A DNA stretch of 64,000 nucleotides from Parasponia andersonii (lineage: Eukaryota; Streptophyta; Magnoliopsida; Rosales; Cannabaceae). A program made the position numbers and the translations under genes. The notes below the pieces were generated by a model. The model ran no database searches. It saw only the letters and a list, made by a program, of their open reading frames with translations, and was not told the origin of the DNA. The DNA is taken from positions 474,618 to 538,617 of the forward strand of contig JXTB01000300.1 in NCBI GenBank assembly GCA_002914805.1, written 5' to 3'. Positions 35,692 through 48,139 of this stretch are shown here, piece after piece; positions within the stretch are counted from its first letter, which is position 1; every line of letters begins with the position of its first letter.

Positions 35692-37048
35692 CTAAGCTGT
35701 AATTCTTGATCTGCCCTTTGCAATTCTTCGAGCAATGACTTTTCGCCCACCCTTGGTTGCCTTTCTGCTCATGTTAAATACAAACAGATCTTAATTATGG
35801 TTCTATTTAAATTCAAAGAACAGAAAGCCAACCACTAAAGAAAGTAAAGAAAGGACTACAATGAAAGCAATTGAATTGAGATTGGCTGAATATACGCATA
35901 GTCATTTAGCTCATCTAACAGTAAAACTAACTGAACATTTGATTATGTAGGATTTCAATCACTCCCCATTTGGCCCAAACCAACCAGAACGACAAACATA
36001 ATAAAAGTTTGGTTCATTGGATACCCATTAAGAGAGAAAGGAAGAGAGGAGTACCGAGCAAAGAATCCATGATTCCTTTTACGCCGAATGGTGCTAGGTT
36101 GGAATGTCCGCTTGGGAAATAGGAGCATTGGCTCTTTCGACAAAGAATCATCCCCTGAAATTCAGCAAGAAAAACAAGAGCTCTCACTCGAAGTCGAAGT
36201 CAAAAAAATAATCAGAAATGTTACAATAGAGAAACCGTTGCCTTAAGCTTTTTCCCACACTATCAAAACAAAAGCAACAACTGGTTAATGACACAGGTAG
36301 TCTCCAAACTCTCAAGAGCATGTTAAATCGTTTATGAAAATCTAAACATGTAGAACCAATAACAGAAAGAGCATTCCTTTCATTGCTACTAAATACAGTC
36401 TTTTAGTACTACTACATGAAAAAATCTCCATCCATGACCATGATGCAAAAGCCAATCTACGCAGTACTCACCACAGGAATAAATGGGTTCTCTTCTCTTT
36501 GAAACAAAATACATAAACTGAGTACAGAATTCAAAATAATGTCCTAAATTACGTTTCAAAAATGGAATTGATCGAAGAAAAAATCTACGCAAGTCCCATA
36601 AGAAGCATATGGAATTGAAAATTTTCCTATGAATAATCATATGCATTTTAATATTTTTTTTTCTTTCACTAAACATATACCGAAACAGTGGCAGCACAAT
36701 TCGGAAGTTATTAAAAAAAGAAAAGGAAAATCAAATTTTCCCGAGAAACAAACGGAGGATGAAGCAAATACCGTCGGGTAAAAAGACGCGTAGAGAAGGG
36801 AGTCCACAAGGGTAGACAAAACCCTCATTGGCAACCTTCCTCATCGTCGATTCGGCGTCGTTTTGGTGTAAATGAAGGAGGGGGGAGTGGTGATTAGATA
36901 CCGAGGGGAACAGCTTCGGAGTGATATCGACGCCATGGCCAAGCGATGGAATTGGGGAATTCGAGCCCGTCTTCTGGTGAAGGAATGGCTTGCTCAACAA
37001 TCGATTCACCAGAGAAGATCCACTCCGAATTAAGGTTTTCGACGCCAT
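35692..37048 (-). CDS. Mitochondrial large-subunit ribosomal protein bL34m
   Basis: Three exons (37048-36772, 36154-36055, 35764-35692) join in frame to 450 bases, encoding 149 residues. The first about 90 residues, starting MASKTLIRSGSSLVNRLL, are rich in Ser, Arg and Leu with few acidic residues near the start, as in mitochondrial presequences. The C-terminal 45 residues are the complete bacterial L34 core: KRTFQPSTIRRKRNHGFFAR, then KATKGGRKVIARRIAKGRSR and ITA. Bacterial L34 is a small rRNA-binding protein of the 50S subunit; this nuclear gene supplies the organelle version. Mitochondrial rather than plastid targeting is inferred from the presequence type and the RRKRNHGF variant. A telo-box stands just upstream of the ATG. 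Confidence 0.92.
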
Positions 37049-37077
37049 TTTTGAAGCTTAATTGAGCTAATTTGCTA

Positions 37078-37085
37078 AAACCCTA
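37078..37085 (-). promoter_or_regulatory. Telo-box upstream of bL34m
   Basis: AAACCCTA on the plus strand (TAGGGTTT in gene orientation) lies 30 bases before the start codon. Telo-boxes are typical of plant ribosomal-protein gene promoters. Confidence 0.6.
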
Positions 37086-37254
37086 GTAAGTGTAAGACCA
37101 AGTAAAGAAATTATTTTCAAAAAATAAAAATAAAAATAAAAAGAATACCCCACTCTTTTAGAGGTCGGGTCGGATCAGACCGGACCGGGCCGGATCGAGT
37201 ATTATCACAGAGAGAAAATATGGATAGAATGACAGACGAGCTAAAATCTATTAT

Positions 37255-37719
37255 GGGTTAATGGCACAAATTGTCCCGACTTAATTTATAGCAATTAAGT
37301 ATGTTAATTATCTAAATTGTAATCGGTTATTAAATTTTTTTTGTCAAAAACACGTTATAATAACGTCTGAAAATGTATTTGAAAAATAATTTGTGAATTT
37401 CAAATATAAAAATGAACGATACTAAAAAGAATATTTCTCTAAATTTACAGTTTTATAAACTTTAAAAAATACAAATAATAAGTTATTCACTCTCTAAACT
37501 ATTTTATTTAGTTTATTTTTCTTTAAATACATTTTCAAACACAATATCGTGCTTTTAATATGTATTTTTTATCAACAACTTGCTATTTAGACAATTCAGA
37601 GACCAAATTACTTCAAATTTAAAAATTCAGAGACTTAATTATCACAATTGAAATTTTAAAGATCAAATTATTGCAAATCGGATAATTCATAGACCATTTG
37701 TGCCACAAATGATAAACCC
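37255..37719. mobile_element. Mutator-like MITE, second copy
   Basis: It starts GGGTTAATGGCACAAATTGT and ends in the complement of GGGTTTATCATTTGTGGCAC. The ends match those of the element at 13096-13622, as do internal blocks such as CAAATTA and TTTGTGCCA. Flanks ATCTATTAT (37246-37254) and ATCTAGTAA (37720-37728) agree at 7 of 9 positions, a decayed 9-base target duplication. Confidence 0.65.
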
Positions 37720-37728
37720 ATCTAGTAA

Positions 37729-38590
37729 CTTATTTTCACCCAAAACAATATGTAAAAACTAGTAATTAATTTCTATACCATTTTTTTTTAGCAAAATTGG
37801 AATTCAAATCATATTTTATGAATTCGGAAACAGTTTATATAGAAAAAACTGATAAAATAAAACAATAACTATTTCCAAATTTATTAAATAAGATTTGAAT
37901 TCTATAAGGCGCATAATATTACAAAATCTGTAGTTGCCTTCCTCGAAAATAAAATTGAAAAAGCGCTTACTGTATTAATCTTTGTATACTAAACACATTA
38001 GTTAGCAAAATCTAAAAAGAAAGAAAGAAATATATATATACTAAACGTGGATGAGCACCTCTTGGACCAATTTTGTTTTCCATTTCTACCTTTATACATT
38101 TTGTACTTTATTCCACTATTTAGTAAATGAAGTCATTTACTTATTAAATCAAGGATAATTTGGAACTTTTACTGAATTTGCTGGCTTTGATGCACAGGCC
38201 CAGCAAATTCATCCCTTGTGAGTTTGATGCTTTAGGCTATTATTTGCTAATTCTGAATAATGATTAATAGGTAATGTGTTACTTCTAAGATAGGTTGATT
38301 GCTTTTACACGGTTTATTGTCTCTAATGGACAATTCACAAATTTAAGGAAATTTGATGTTACCCTTTTTGTGGTTTAGACTAGCTTGCTTGTCAATAGTT
38401 ATTTCTGCATTATGACGTAGAGGATATTCTGGGAAGTCTGATGGAGTTATTATGTGTTGTACGATTTTTGGAAGGTCATGTTATTTTATAATTGTTAGGA
38501 TGTCTTGGTCAAATTTTGTTTCTACTAATATTGAATTGACAAGCTTTATAATGGGTCTTCTTGGAATGACTCTGCCACTAAGTATGATGT
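37729..38590. other. Intergenic DNA, nothing recognised
   Basis: AT-rich, with no supported gene. It leads into the PP2C fragment. Confidence 0.35.
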
Positions 38591-38595
38591 TTATT

Positions 38596-38739
38596 GTTAA
38601 CAATCAGAATGGAAAGTTGAGTTATGGATATGCAAGCTCGCCTGGGAAAACTTCTTAAATGGAAGGTTTTTATGAGACAAGACAAGAATTGATGGTGTGG
38701 ATGGAGAAATTGCTGGTCACTTTGGCGTCTTTGATGGTC
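38596..38739 (+). pseudogene. Fragment of a protein phosphatase 2C gene
   Basis: Translation gives NNQNGKLSYGYASSPGKTS, a stop, MEGFYETR, then after a frame change IDGVDGEIAGHFGVFDG. This is the N-terminal part of a plant PP2C of the PP2C59/WIN2 type, where the second Asp-containing motif GVFDGHGG begins. Three kinds of damage are visible. A stop (TAA at 38656-38658) stands where the family has Ser. A 5-base tandem duplication, CAAGACAAGA, at about 38679-38688 shifts the frame. The rest of the catalytic domain is missing. The match ends at GATG|GT, a likely intron donor of the source gene, so this may be a genomic fragment rather than a retrocopy. Confidence 0.75.
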
Positions 38740-40439
38740 TCTCTCTCTTCCTACGCACAAACACAAAAGCTTTTGTAAGAATAATACATTATACTATACT
38801 ATGTACTTGATATACATCATTCTATGAACATGAGTGCAAGGAAAAAAAAAAAATTCAACTTCGAGCTCAGCTTTTAGCCACGCACCAATGCAGCTATGGA
38901 TGTTCACCTTATCTGGATAGTTTTATTGTGTGCTTTTTGACAGTGTAATTAGGATTTTAACTTGGGAACCTTTCAGGCCTTTTAAATCCAGGGACTTTAG
39001 GTACTAAACATTTTGATGGCTTTTCATTTTCTATATTTTGTGATGGTTATGACGGTTCAGGTAATGATTCTCTTGCTAACTATTTTTTTTTTTTTTTCCC
39101 ACTTTTTAATTATCATTTTTCATATTCTGTATCGTTGATGTTCTACTGGCTGGTTATACATGTAATATGTAAACTGTGTAACTCATTTGTATGCCATCAT
39201 TCGACCATATGGATACTTAAGTAATGCACACAGACATATGAACACTTTGCAAGCAATAGACATAATAGAACAAAAATGCTTCTTATGGTTGTTTTCAGGT
39301 CATGGATTTCATTCTGTGTTGTACAAGGATTAGGATTCTTTACCACCGCCACGTCAACTGGTCTAACTCCATAGGTTTTGTTCTTTATTTATTTTATTGT
39401 ATTATATTTTTTAAATTGATTATATGAATCACATTGTGTATTTTATTGAAATAAAACTTGACTACTATTTCAAATTCTAAATATGATAATCTTCCTTTGA
39501 AAAAAAAAATAAGAAAAAATCCTAATGTTGTTTGGAAAGAAGAGAAAGCTAAGTCCGAGATTTATAGGTTTATATGAGATTTTAGAAAAATTTTAAAATG
39601 TCGAATATAGACTTATTTTGCTCCTAGAGTTATCTGGAGTAAATAATGTTGTCCATGTTTCTACGTTGAGAATATATATATATATATTTATATATATATA
39701 TATATATATTAAATCTGTTCTATGTTCTTAGTCAAAAGCCACTTGAACTAGATATAGAATTAAGCTATGAGGGACGTCTTATTTTTGAGAAAGAATCGAG
39801 AATTAAAAAGATTCATCTTATAAAAATATTACGACGTAATCACGCATTAAAGAATGCAACATAAGAACGAGAAGACGAAATAAGAAACCAATATCTAGAG
39901 TTATTTAATAAGCAAATTTTGAGGATAAAATTTTTATTATGAAGGAAGGGTTATGATATTTAAAATTCTCATATGACACTCAACTTTTCAGCTAAATGGC
40001 CAATACTATTTCAATCAACTACTTGAATAGCCAATAATATTCCAATTGCGTAATGTATCTATACTATCTATGACTGTATGAGAGACCCATTATGTATGTG
40101 TGTATATATGTATACGTTATATTATCTATGATTATGAGTAGAGTTTTCCATATATTTCTAAAAAGTATAAAAAGTTGTGATTTTTCACTATTTTTCTTAA
40201 TTTTGAATTAAGTATTGTCTTCTAATTTCACTAAATATTTCATACGTATATGTATGAAATTAGGGGATGTTCCCACAAATATGCATTGCCGTTTAAATAT
40301 AGACTAGAGGCCAATATAGATTATTATAAAAGTTTTGGACTATTTTAAAAGTAAATTTTGATATTTCAAATTTTATAAAATACTTATTCTCTCCGGACTC
40401 GTGATATGCATGTGCTTTCTTTTACTAGTGTATACATAT
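38740..40439. other. Intergenic DNA downstream of the PP2C fragment
   Basis: No gene is supported. A (TA)n-rich stretch lies at about 39670-39708. A CAG followed by GTCATGG at about 39297-39305 would suit the next exon of a PP2C gene, but the match ends there. Confidence 0.35.
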
Positions 40440-42272
40440 GGGCACCAATCCAATAGGTATTTTATTTTTTTTTAACCTATGTATAGGTATCAATTTGGCC
40501 AATGAAAATTTAGCAGGCACATTTTTTATTATAAAAAGTAAGAGAGAGAAAGAGCACTAATGATGTACGTCTTTTCATGCACTTCATTATAACCATTGGA
40601 TTACCATTAGATGGTAATCTAACGGCTAAAAAAAATACCTACCCATAGGTAAAAAAAGAAAATACCTATTAGATTGGCAACCATATATATATATATGTAT
40701 AGTTATCAATTCAGTAGGTATTTTTTCTTACCTATGTGTAAATATTATTTTTTTTTTTATCGTTAGATCATCGTCTAATAGTGATCCAACGGTTATAATG
40801 AGATGCATAAAAAGACGTGCATCATTAATACTATTTCTTTTTTCTACTTTTTACAATAAAAAAATATGCATAATAAATTTTTTTTGGCCAAAATGATACA
40901 TATGTACAGGTAAAAAAAAAATACTTACTGGGTTAGTGCCCTATATATACACATATATGTAAATATATACGTGGATGATTATCCAATAGATACTTTTTTT
41001 AATCTATCTATAAGTATTTTTTTTTAGCTGTTTAATCATCATCTATGACTACAATAATATGAGTAATTGAAAAAATAATAATAATAACAACAATAAATAT
41101 ACATTATATAAAGCTCTTTATTTCTCTTTTTACCTTTTATCATGAAAAAAAGTATATCATGAATTTTAATTAGACAAAAACCTATAGATTGGTAATATAT
41201 ATATATATATATATATATGAGGTTCACAATCCAATAGGTATTTTATTTTATTTATCGATAGGTACTTTTTTTAATCATTGTATTATGATTTAACGACTAC
41301 CATAATTTGAGTAATTGGAAAAAAAATAAAAATAAATACTCATTATTTAATATTTTCCTCTCTCTGTTTTTTACTATGAAAAGACATATGCGATTAACAT
41401 TTATTGGGCAAAACAATACTTATAGATAGATAAAAAAAAAATATCTATTAAAATAGAACATATATATATATATATAGGACACCAATTCGGTAGGTATTTC
41501 TTTTTTTTTTATATCAATTCGGTAAGTATTTCTTTTTTTTTTATCTATATATAGGTATTATTTTGACTAATAAAAATTTATCATGAACATTTTTTTAATT
41601 AAAAAGTAAGAGAAAAAAAATATTAATAATGCACGCCTTTTCATACACCTCCTTATAGCAGTTAGATCACCATTAGTTGTTGATTTAACGACTAAAAAAA
41701 ATACCTCTACATAAGTAAAAAAAATACATATTGGATTGGCAACCATATATAAATATCTATTGTTTAATATTTTTCTTTTCTCACTTTTTACCATGAAAAT
41801 ATGTCCGAACGAATATGTATTTTTTTTTTACCTATCTATAATTATTTTTTTTAGTTATTAGATCATTATTCAATGGCTATCCTAATTTGGATAGTTAGAA
41901 AAATAATAATAAAAATAAAAACTCATTATTTAATATTTTCTCTCTCTAATTTTTATCATGAAAATACATATTTGATGAATTTTAATTGGACAAAATAATA
42001 TAATTACAAAAATATCTACTAGATTGGTGTATATATATATATATATATATATATGGATATGGTTGCCAATTCAGTAGGTATTTTTTTAGCAAGTATTTTT
42101 TTAACTGTTTGATTATCATCTAATAATGATTCAACAGTTATAATGATGTGCATTAAAAGACGTGCATCATTGATATTATTTTTCTCTTATTTTTTATTAT
42201 AAAAAAATACACAATAAATTTTAACTGACCAAAATAATAATTATGTATAGATAAAAAAAAAATACGTGCCCA
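40440..42272. mobile_element. Cluster of seven MITEs of one family inserted in (TA)n
   Basis: Seven related elements of about 210-270 bases lie side by side, separated by (TA)n or TA-rich linkers: about 40440-40683, 40701-40942, 40971-41194, 41219-41460, 41477-41744, 41757-42030 and 42061-42272. Each intact unit begins with a sequence near CCAATCCAATAGGTATTTT and ends with its complement (for example AATACCTATTAGATTGGCAA). Several carry an internal ATGATGATCCAACGG-type palindrome near one end and a GACGTGCATCATTAATA block. Some units are in opposite orientation. The unit at 41477 has a duplicated left end and the one at 41757 is truncated or nested. None encodes a protein. Confidence 0.8.
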
Positions 42273-43165
42273 TATATATAAGCATATATTTACCAAAATA
42301 AGAGGAATTCATAGAGCTTATTTATAATTTTTATGTAATACTTCCTCCATGCTTTTAACTTTCTCCAGTAGAAAAGAAAATAATAAAATTCCAACCGCAA
42401 ATTATTATTATCCAAATACCATTTAGAATCATGTAAATGTTTTCCAATTTATATGCAGTGTTCTTTGAGTACACAGCTAATGGGTAGGCTATCTAAAAAG
42501 CAAACCATAAATTGTTCAAGATAAGAATCAGAAATATTCGTGTAGCTTGTAACTTTGGCTTCAATACAGAATCTTGGAAGGATCCAGACTTGAACTTCCA
42601 AGCAATTGTGCAAATTCTTTGCTTGCTCATCTACAGTACTTGGATTTCGTAAACCAAACTACTCAACTTTCTCAAAATCCAATTCTATACTACGTCCTTC
42701 GTTTCTTTGAGCCTGCTCAGCTTTCATCAAATCATCACTTACAAATACAAAATTTTACATATCAAAGTACCAAATCAGAAATGATTTTAGCAAAATACAC
42801 AAACCCAATTCAACCTCTAATAAATTAAGAATGGAAAAGGTTCCATTAAATTACAAGCAGTTTTGCTGGCAACGACAACAAAACAAACTGGCCCAAATAA
42901 AACATGCCAAATGAGATTACAGGAAGCATTTGCTCCACCACAGAAACAGGAGGTTAAAGAACTAAAACAATGGACACAACCGACCTGGAAGATTAAAATT
43001 AATAGAAAAAAGATAAGACAGCTCTAAGTGGAAAGTGGAAACCAAAATCAACTCTTAGTCGGTAACTAGTAATAAGGACCTGCAGACCTTAGAAATAAAG
43101 AAAGCGAAAAAAAAAAAAGTCAGAACTCCAAATGTACACAAAAGTCATGCCAGACTGAGGACAAC
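42273..43165. other. Intergenic DNA and 3' flank of the SurE-like gene
   Basis: The right half is the likely 3' UTR of the minus-strand gene ending at 43166. The plus-strand frame at 42574-42828 has no family resemblance. Confidence 0.4.
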
Positions 43166-46128
43166 CTATTGCTCTCGCTGAAGTGCAGAAGAAATCCAAT
43201 CCGAGGCAGCTGAGTGAATTTCAAACTCGATATTTGGAGAGAGAGAGAGAGGAGTTACTGAAACCTGGTACTCCAAATAATTGCAAGAATCAGCCACCAG
43301 CTTAGAAGTAATTGCGAAAACACGTTATCAAAAAGACATCCTAGATTCAATACAAAATGAGCGTGAGTCTCATTAATCAAACCAAAAAGAAGAAAAACCC
43401 CGCGAACTTACAAATCCATTTTCAAGTGCCCTGAAATCCAGATCCTCATCCACGTCATCCTGCTCCTTATCCAGAAACTGCAAACATGTATGCTTCCTGG
43501 ATTAGTTCTTTACTTGATGAAAATACTACAAACAACTTGAGGGAAGCCGGAACAGCAATGATAATCCAAATATACTAACAAACAGGTGAAGTTCATAGTT
43601 CTAGATGTACATGTGCAATGTGTTATACAACAAAAGAAAATAACAACACAAATAACATGAAGCAACTTTCTCTCATTAACCCGGAGCAATTAGATATCCT
43701 TTATAAAGTAGTCTCATAATGGTGTCTTTTCCCCTGTTTTCTTCATTACCTCTAGCCTAAAGAACTTTTTAACCCGCTCGGGCGCAGTTTTTCCAGCAGC
43801 TCCAGTGGATTCAATCTCCACATTCTTCTTTTGTGTTGCCAAGCGGCGAGCAGCCCCCTGAGAAAAGGATATAAAGCCATCAACAAAAACGGAGAGGCGC
43901 ACAAGTTCTTACAGAAAAAGCTGATCCAAAAGAAAAATATAATAGTAACAATACTAACAGAACATAAGCCTTAAAAGCTACTCACTGCAGCTGAGGCATC
44001 TCGACCAAGCTGAGCAAGTTGAATTCCAAGGCTTTGTTGATTGGACATAAAATGTCCTGCAGGGTACCGATTAGCTGCAACAGCTTGCCAGGTGGGAGTA
44101 GATCGCCAAATACTTTGCTTGGTTAATTTAAAACCCTGTTGAGGGGGAAAAAATTAATTTTTCTTCCTAATCACCTGCAAATTGTCAGGATTTAACCATT
44201 TCTTTAAAAGTTATTTTTCCCTAACATTCATGTGCTACATATATATATATATATATATTTATTGAATTGCAGGTGCAGGCAGTATCAGGTTATAAGTTGT
44301 GTAATGGTGACACAGTCCAAACACAGGCAATGGCCACCCTTGTATACTACTAGGTATACAAGAACCATTACTTGTCTCCATGATCTGTACATCTCCTTAT
44401 AACTTAAGTATTCTGACTTTGAGGACTAGTCAATGGTGAACACTTTCACCAATTAAGGATCAACCTGAAGAGCAAACTGTAAATTTTCATTGGATGCAAG
44501 CCTGATGAAGTTACCATCTTTTTGTATATCTCTTGTACTTTTACGTCAGTTTGTGTTCTAAGTAGTGCATCACATGAATTTTCAACAAAGAGACCATAGG
44601 ATACTTCAAGCAACACCCACCTTGTTTGACAAAGGTAAAGTTGGAATTTCAATGTTCAGAGAACAGTTTTTGGGGAAAATTCCCTTTTCAATATCCCTAA
44701 TAGCTGCATTAATCAGAGGTAAGCAAACAGCAACTGCATCTTTGAAATGAATTTCTTGACTTTCATCCTTCTTCCTGCAATTGATTAACCAAATATTAAC
44801 TTGAGATTCCATAAATAAACGGAAACTGAACTTCATATAAAAGCCAACTCACCAATTCAGGGATATTGACAAAGATGGTACACCAGAAATAACTGCTTCT
44901 CTAGCCCCAGCAACAACACCCGAGTAAAACCTGGTGGATATGAAGTTTGATTTAATCCTTAGCTTTCGAATAAAGTTCATATTCATAAGAAGGGGGAAAA
45001 AATAATCAACCAGCATTGTATAATGAAAACACAGCTTTTGAAGATATCCCTAACAAATACAAATGCATGGTTCCAAAATCCAAATGACACTCCACATTGA
45101 TAAATTACTAAAACACAAAATATTAGAAAGAATCTATAGGCAAACACGTGACGCTTACATGTGATGGCCACAGCTTGATCCCCGGTTAATTCCACTAATT
45201 ACCTGAAATCACATCACAATTAAAAACTCCGGAAATGCTTGGCTCCAAACTATATACATTATTCAAATACTAGAGCACGTAAATGCTAACCAGCAAAGGT
45301 CTTGACCAAGAAAAAAGTGCCCCTGATAATGCCAATGAAACACAATCCGCAGGAGTCCCTGAGTAGAAGAATCATCATGAAACCTATTACTATCGTTCAC
45401 CGCAACCAAAATGAAAAGCATAAGTACACAATATCAATAACAAAGGCCACATAGCGGTAGCTCGATCCAAAACTTTCTAGTAAAATCGGAAAGAATGGTA
45501 GAAAAACATAAAGATATAATTATACCTGAAACTTCATAGCCTGTGGCACCTTTAATGTCCGCGGAACTCACAGCAACCGTTTCTCGCAGAGTCACAGAAT
45601 GGCCAGACACAGATTTGTCCCTAAAAAACCCAATTTCAAAGAAAACAAATTACAGATATTTACTGATTCAAAGGCATCAATACTCAAAATAACATAGACA
45701 AATACGCCCAGATGAGAAAACTAAGACATATACAACCCCCAAAAAAAAATCTCCAAGAATCAAACAAAGCAGAGATACCCATCTGAAAAAATGAGCAGAA
45801 AATACCAAAAACAAAAGAAAACTCACGATTGAGGAGCGCAGACGTGGACATTGTAAAGGCCTTGAGAAACAAGAGCTTCGACAAGGGAAGTAAGGCCAGG
45901 AGCATCAATCCCATCACCATTGGTGATCAAAACAATAGGCTTGGAACTATCATCATCTGCACCAGCAGCTTCAGCAGGAGAAGAAGAAGAAGAGAATTCC
46001 GTGGCCTCATCAGGTTCCTTGGATTGGTCTCCATCACCACCACCACCCTTTCTGCTGAGAAGGACCTCTTGGAGATTAGAGACCAAGCCAGGAGGCAATA
46101 AGTTGTTCTTCACAGAAGTCGAAGTCAT
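43166..46128 (-). CDS. SurE-like phosphatase (5'-nucleotidase SurE family)
   Basis: Ten exons (46128-45827, 45620-45526, 45358-45291, 45202-45159, 44930-44853, 44774-44621, 44135-43986, 43857-43750, 43477-43412, 43264-43166) join in frame to 1,164 bases, encoding 387 residues. The SurE domain starts near residue 62: PIVLITNGDGIDAPGLTSLV, then SVSGHSVTL, ATGYEVSGTPADCVSLALSG, VISGINRGSSCGHH, YSGVVAGARE and GVPSLSISLNW. SurE enzymes are metal-dependent phosphatases that remove phosphate from nucleoside monophosphates and other small substrates. Bacterial SurE has NDDG at its metal site; here it is NGDG, which plant relatives also show. The Ser and the later Asn (SGIN) metal ligands are present. 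The N-terminus is Ser/Asp-rich without a clear targeting peptide. A C-terminal plant-specific region ends AASDWISSALQREQ. The last exon uses the CAG at 43265-43267, giving VSVTPLSLSP. Confidence 0.92.
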
Positions 46129-46460
46129 AGAAAGAGAGGGATTGATTCAATTGAATTGATTGATTGAATTTGGGGGTTATAGAAGAAAGGAGGGAAATCA
46201 AAATCAAAATCAGAAACCCTAGAAGACTAGAAAAGAAGGTAATAATATCAAAGACACGAAAATGAATATGAAAAGGAGGGAATTGCTTTGAGAGTGGAAG
46301 ACATATAGATATAGATATATAGATATATATGATTTGTGACGTAGATAGATGGACCGCTTCAGACGGAGTTATTTTTAGAGAGAGAAAGAGTGGAGATAAA
46401 GAGAGAGAGAGAGAGAGAGAAAGAGGAAGAAGAAGAAGTTGAAGAAGAAGAAAGAGAATG
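46129..46460 (-). promoter_or_regulatory. Promoter and leader of the SurE-like gene
   Basis: Upstream of the ATG lie a telo-box at 46214-46221 (AAACCCTA), a GATATA-rich stretch near 46310 and a (GA)n tract at about 46397-46422. Telo-boxes occur in many plant housekeeping promoters. (GA)n tracts can bind BPC-type factors, though use here is unknown. Confidence 0.45.
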
Positions 46461-48099
46461 GCAGAAGAATGGGCTTTTCTTCTGTTTTTTCAATAATTAG
46501 CAATTAAAGAATGAGAAGAAGAAGTTGAACATTAACCATTGTGATGTAATAATTAATGCTACTCATTTAAATGCATCTCTATTTCCATATCAAATTTTTA
46601 CATAATAATAATCTACATGTATATTCTTGAGATGTAAATTTGTTGGTATGGGAAATATAAAAATGTTTGTTTGCTTTTAACAATAATTTGAAGAAATAAT
46701 TTTACCACTGAGCTATCCTCAGGTAAAAATATAAATATTTGATTTGATGAGGTTATTTTACATGGATAGGATGTGAGACAGAGCAAAATATTTGGTGGTT
46801 TGTTAATGAAAAATATATTATGTATGTGTGTAGTTTAATATAACTTGAGCTGAAATCTAGTGTAACATGGTCCAATTTAATTGGCAAGTAAGGGACAGTT
46901 TTGATTTGTTTTGGTTCTAAAATAAATTAATGTGGAATTTTCAGAATTGTTGTCAGATCAGGGGGAGAATTTGGAATAATACAGGCTGTATATTTTAAAT
47001 CAAGTGATGTGAAACTTAAATAAGGAGCCTTATTATTGTATATAATATTAACGACCAAAAAAAATGTAACTTTGAATTACCCTTAAAAAAATGTAACTTT
47101 AATAGGACATAGTTTCCACACAATAAAATAGACCTTTTTCTTTATTCTACAATTGGTAAAAAAAGAAAGTTAATCTAATTATTCAAGCATGTAATCTAAA
47201 GTAAGTTTTATTGAAAGCTGTACAAAGACTTTTTATGATTATATGTCAATGCATACTTTAAATATTTCCACATCAATATTTCCACATCTTAAACTTACCA
47301 ATGAAATGTTCTAATCTCCAAAAAGTGTTTTTCTGAAAAAAGAAATGGAAAATTACTTATAGTCATTCACATAAATAAACAAGCTCCCAAAAGCCAATGT
47401 CAGTTATTTTTAAATGGAATATTTGAAAGATCAAAAATCAAAACCAACATATATAATAAGGTGTGATAAATGTATTTATTTACATATCCAAAGTTGGAGC
47501 ATGTCGTGTAGTGTTTGTAGTATTAGAAAACGGTCAAACTCAATAATTTAGAAAAGTCATTAGTTTCCCATAATTTTAATATTGTTCATAAAGCTTTTGT
47601 CTCGTAAATGCATGTATTACGGGATCATTATATATATTATGAGCTTAGTTGTCTTATGAGTATGACTTTTATCACAAGCCCTTAACGTACACGTGTCGAA
47701 TCACTATTTGGCATGATAATCTTATTTCTCCCTACCGGGTGTCATGGGATTGGGAGGGAGCGATATCAGTTATCAGATATGCATGCGACGGTGGGTCTAT
47801 CTGATCTATCACTTTTGTGAATGTAAAATCAAAAGAAGAAAAAGGTCAAAATATGAAATTATTTTTTTTTAAACGATGGTTACCAAAAAAAAATAATAAT
47901 AATAAATTATTCTTTTTAATAAGTGAGATGAGTGATTGAAATTTCTAAGTTGGTATACCGGCTTTTTGCCCTCTTTTTATCTGTGTCCTAATAATTTTTA
48001 TTTTTCTATCTAAAATCTTGTACGGCATATTAAATAGAAACGTAAGTGGTGTTTTATCAATATGAAGTAGGGAACTCCCATTTATTTATTTATTTAAAC

Positions 48100-48139
<40 letters not shown>

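Noticed and set aside
36637-36834. Frames reading through the first intron of the bL34m gene
   Set aside because: They continue past a good GT donor at 36771-36770 into intron; the spliced frame gives the full L34 core.
39297-39340. Possible next exon of the PP2C gene (CAG then GTCATGG)
   Set aside because: The match to HGG coding sequence stops after seven bases.
45684-46159. Frames on both strands over the first SurE-like exon
   Set aside because: They are shadows of the real minus-strand exon, whose SurE motifs and splice sites are clear.
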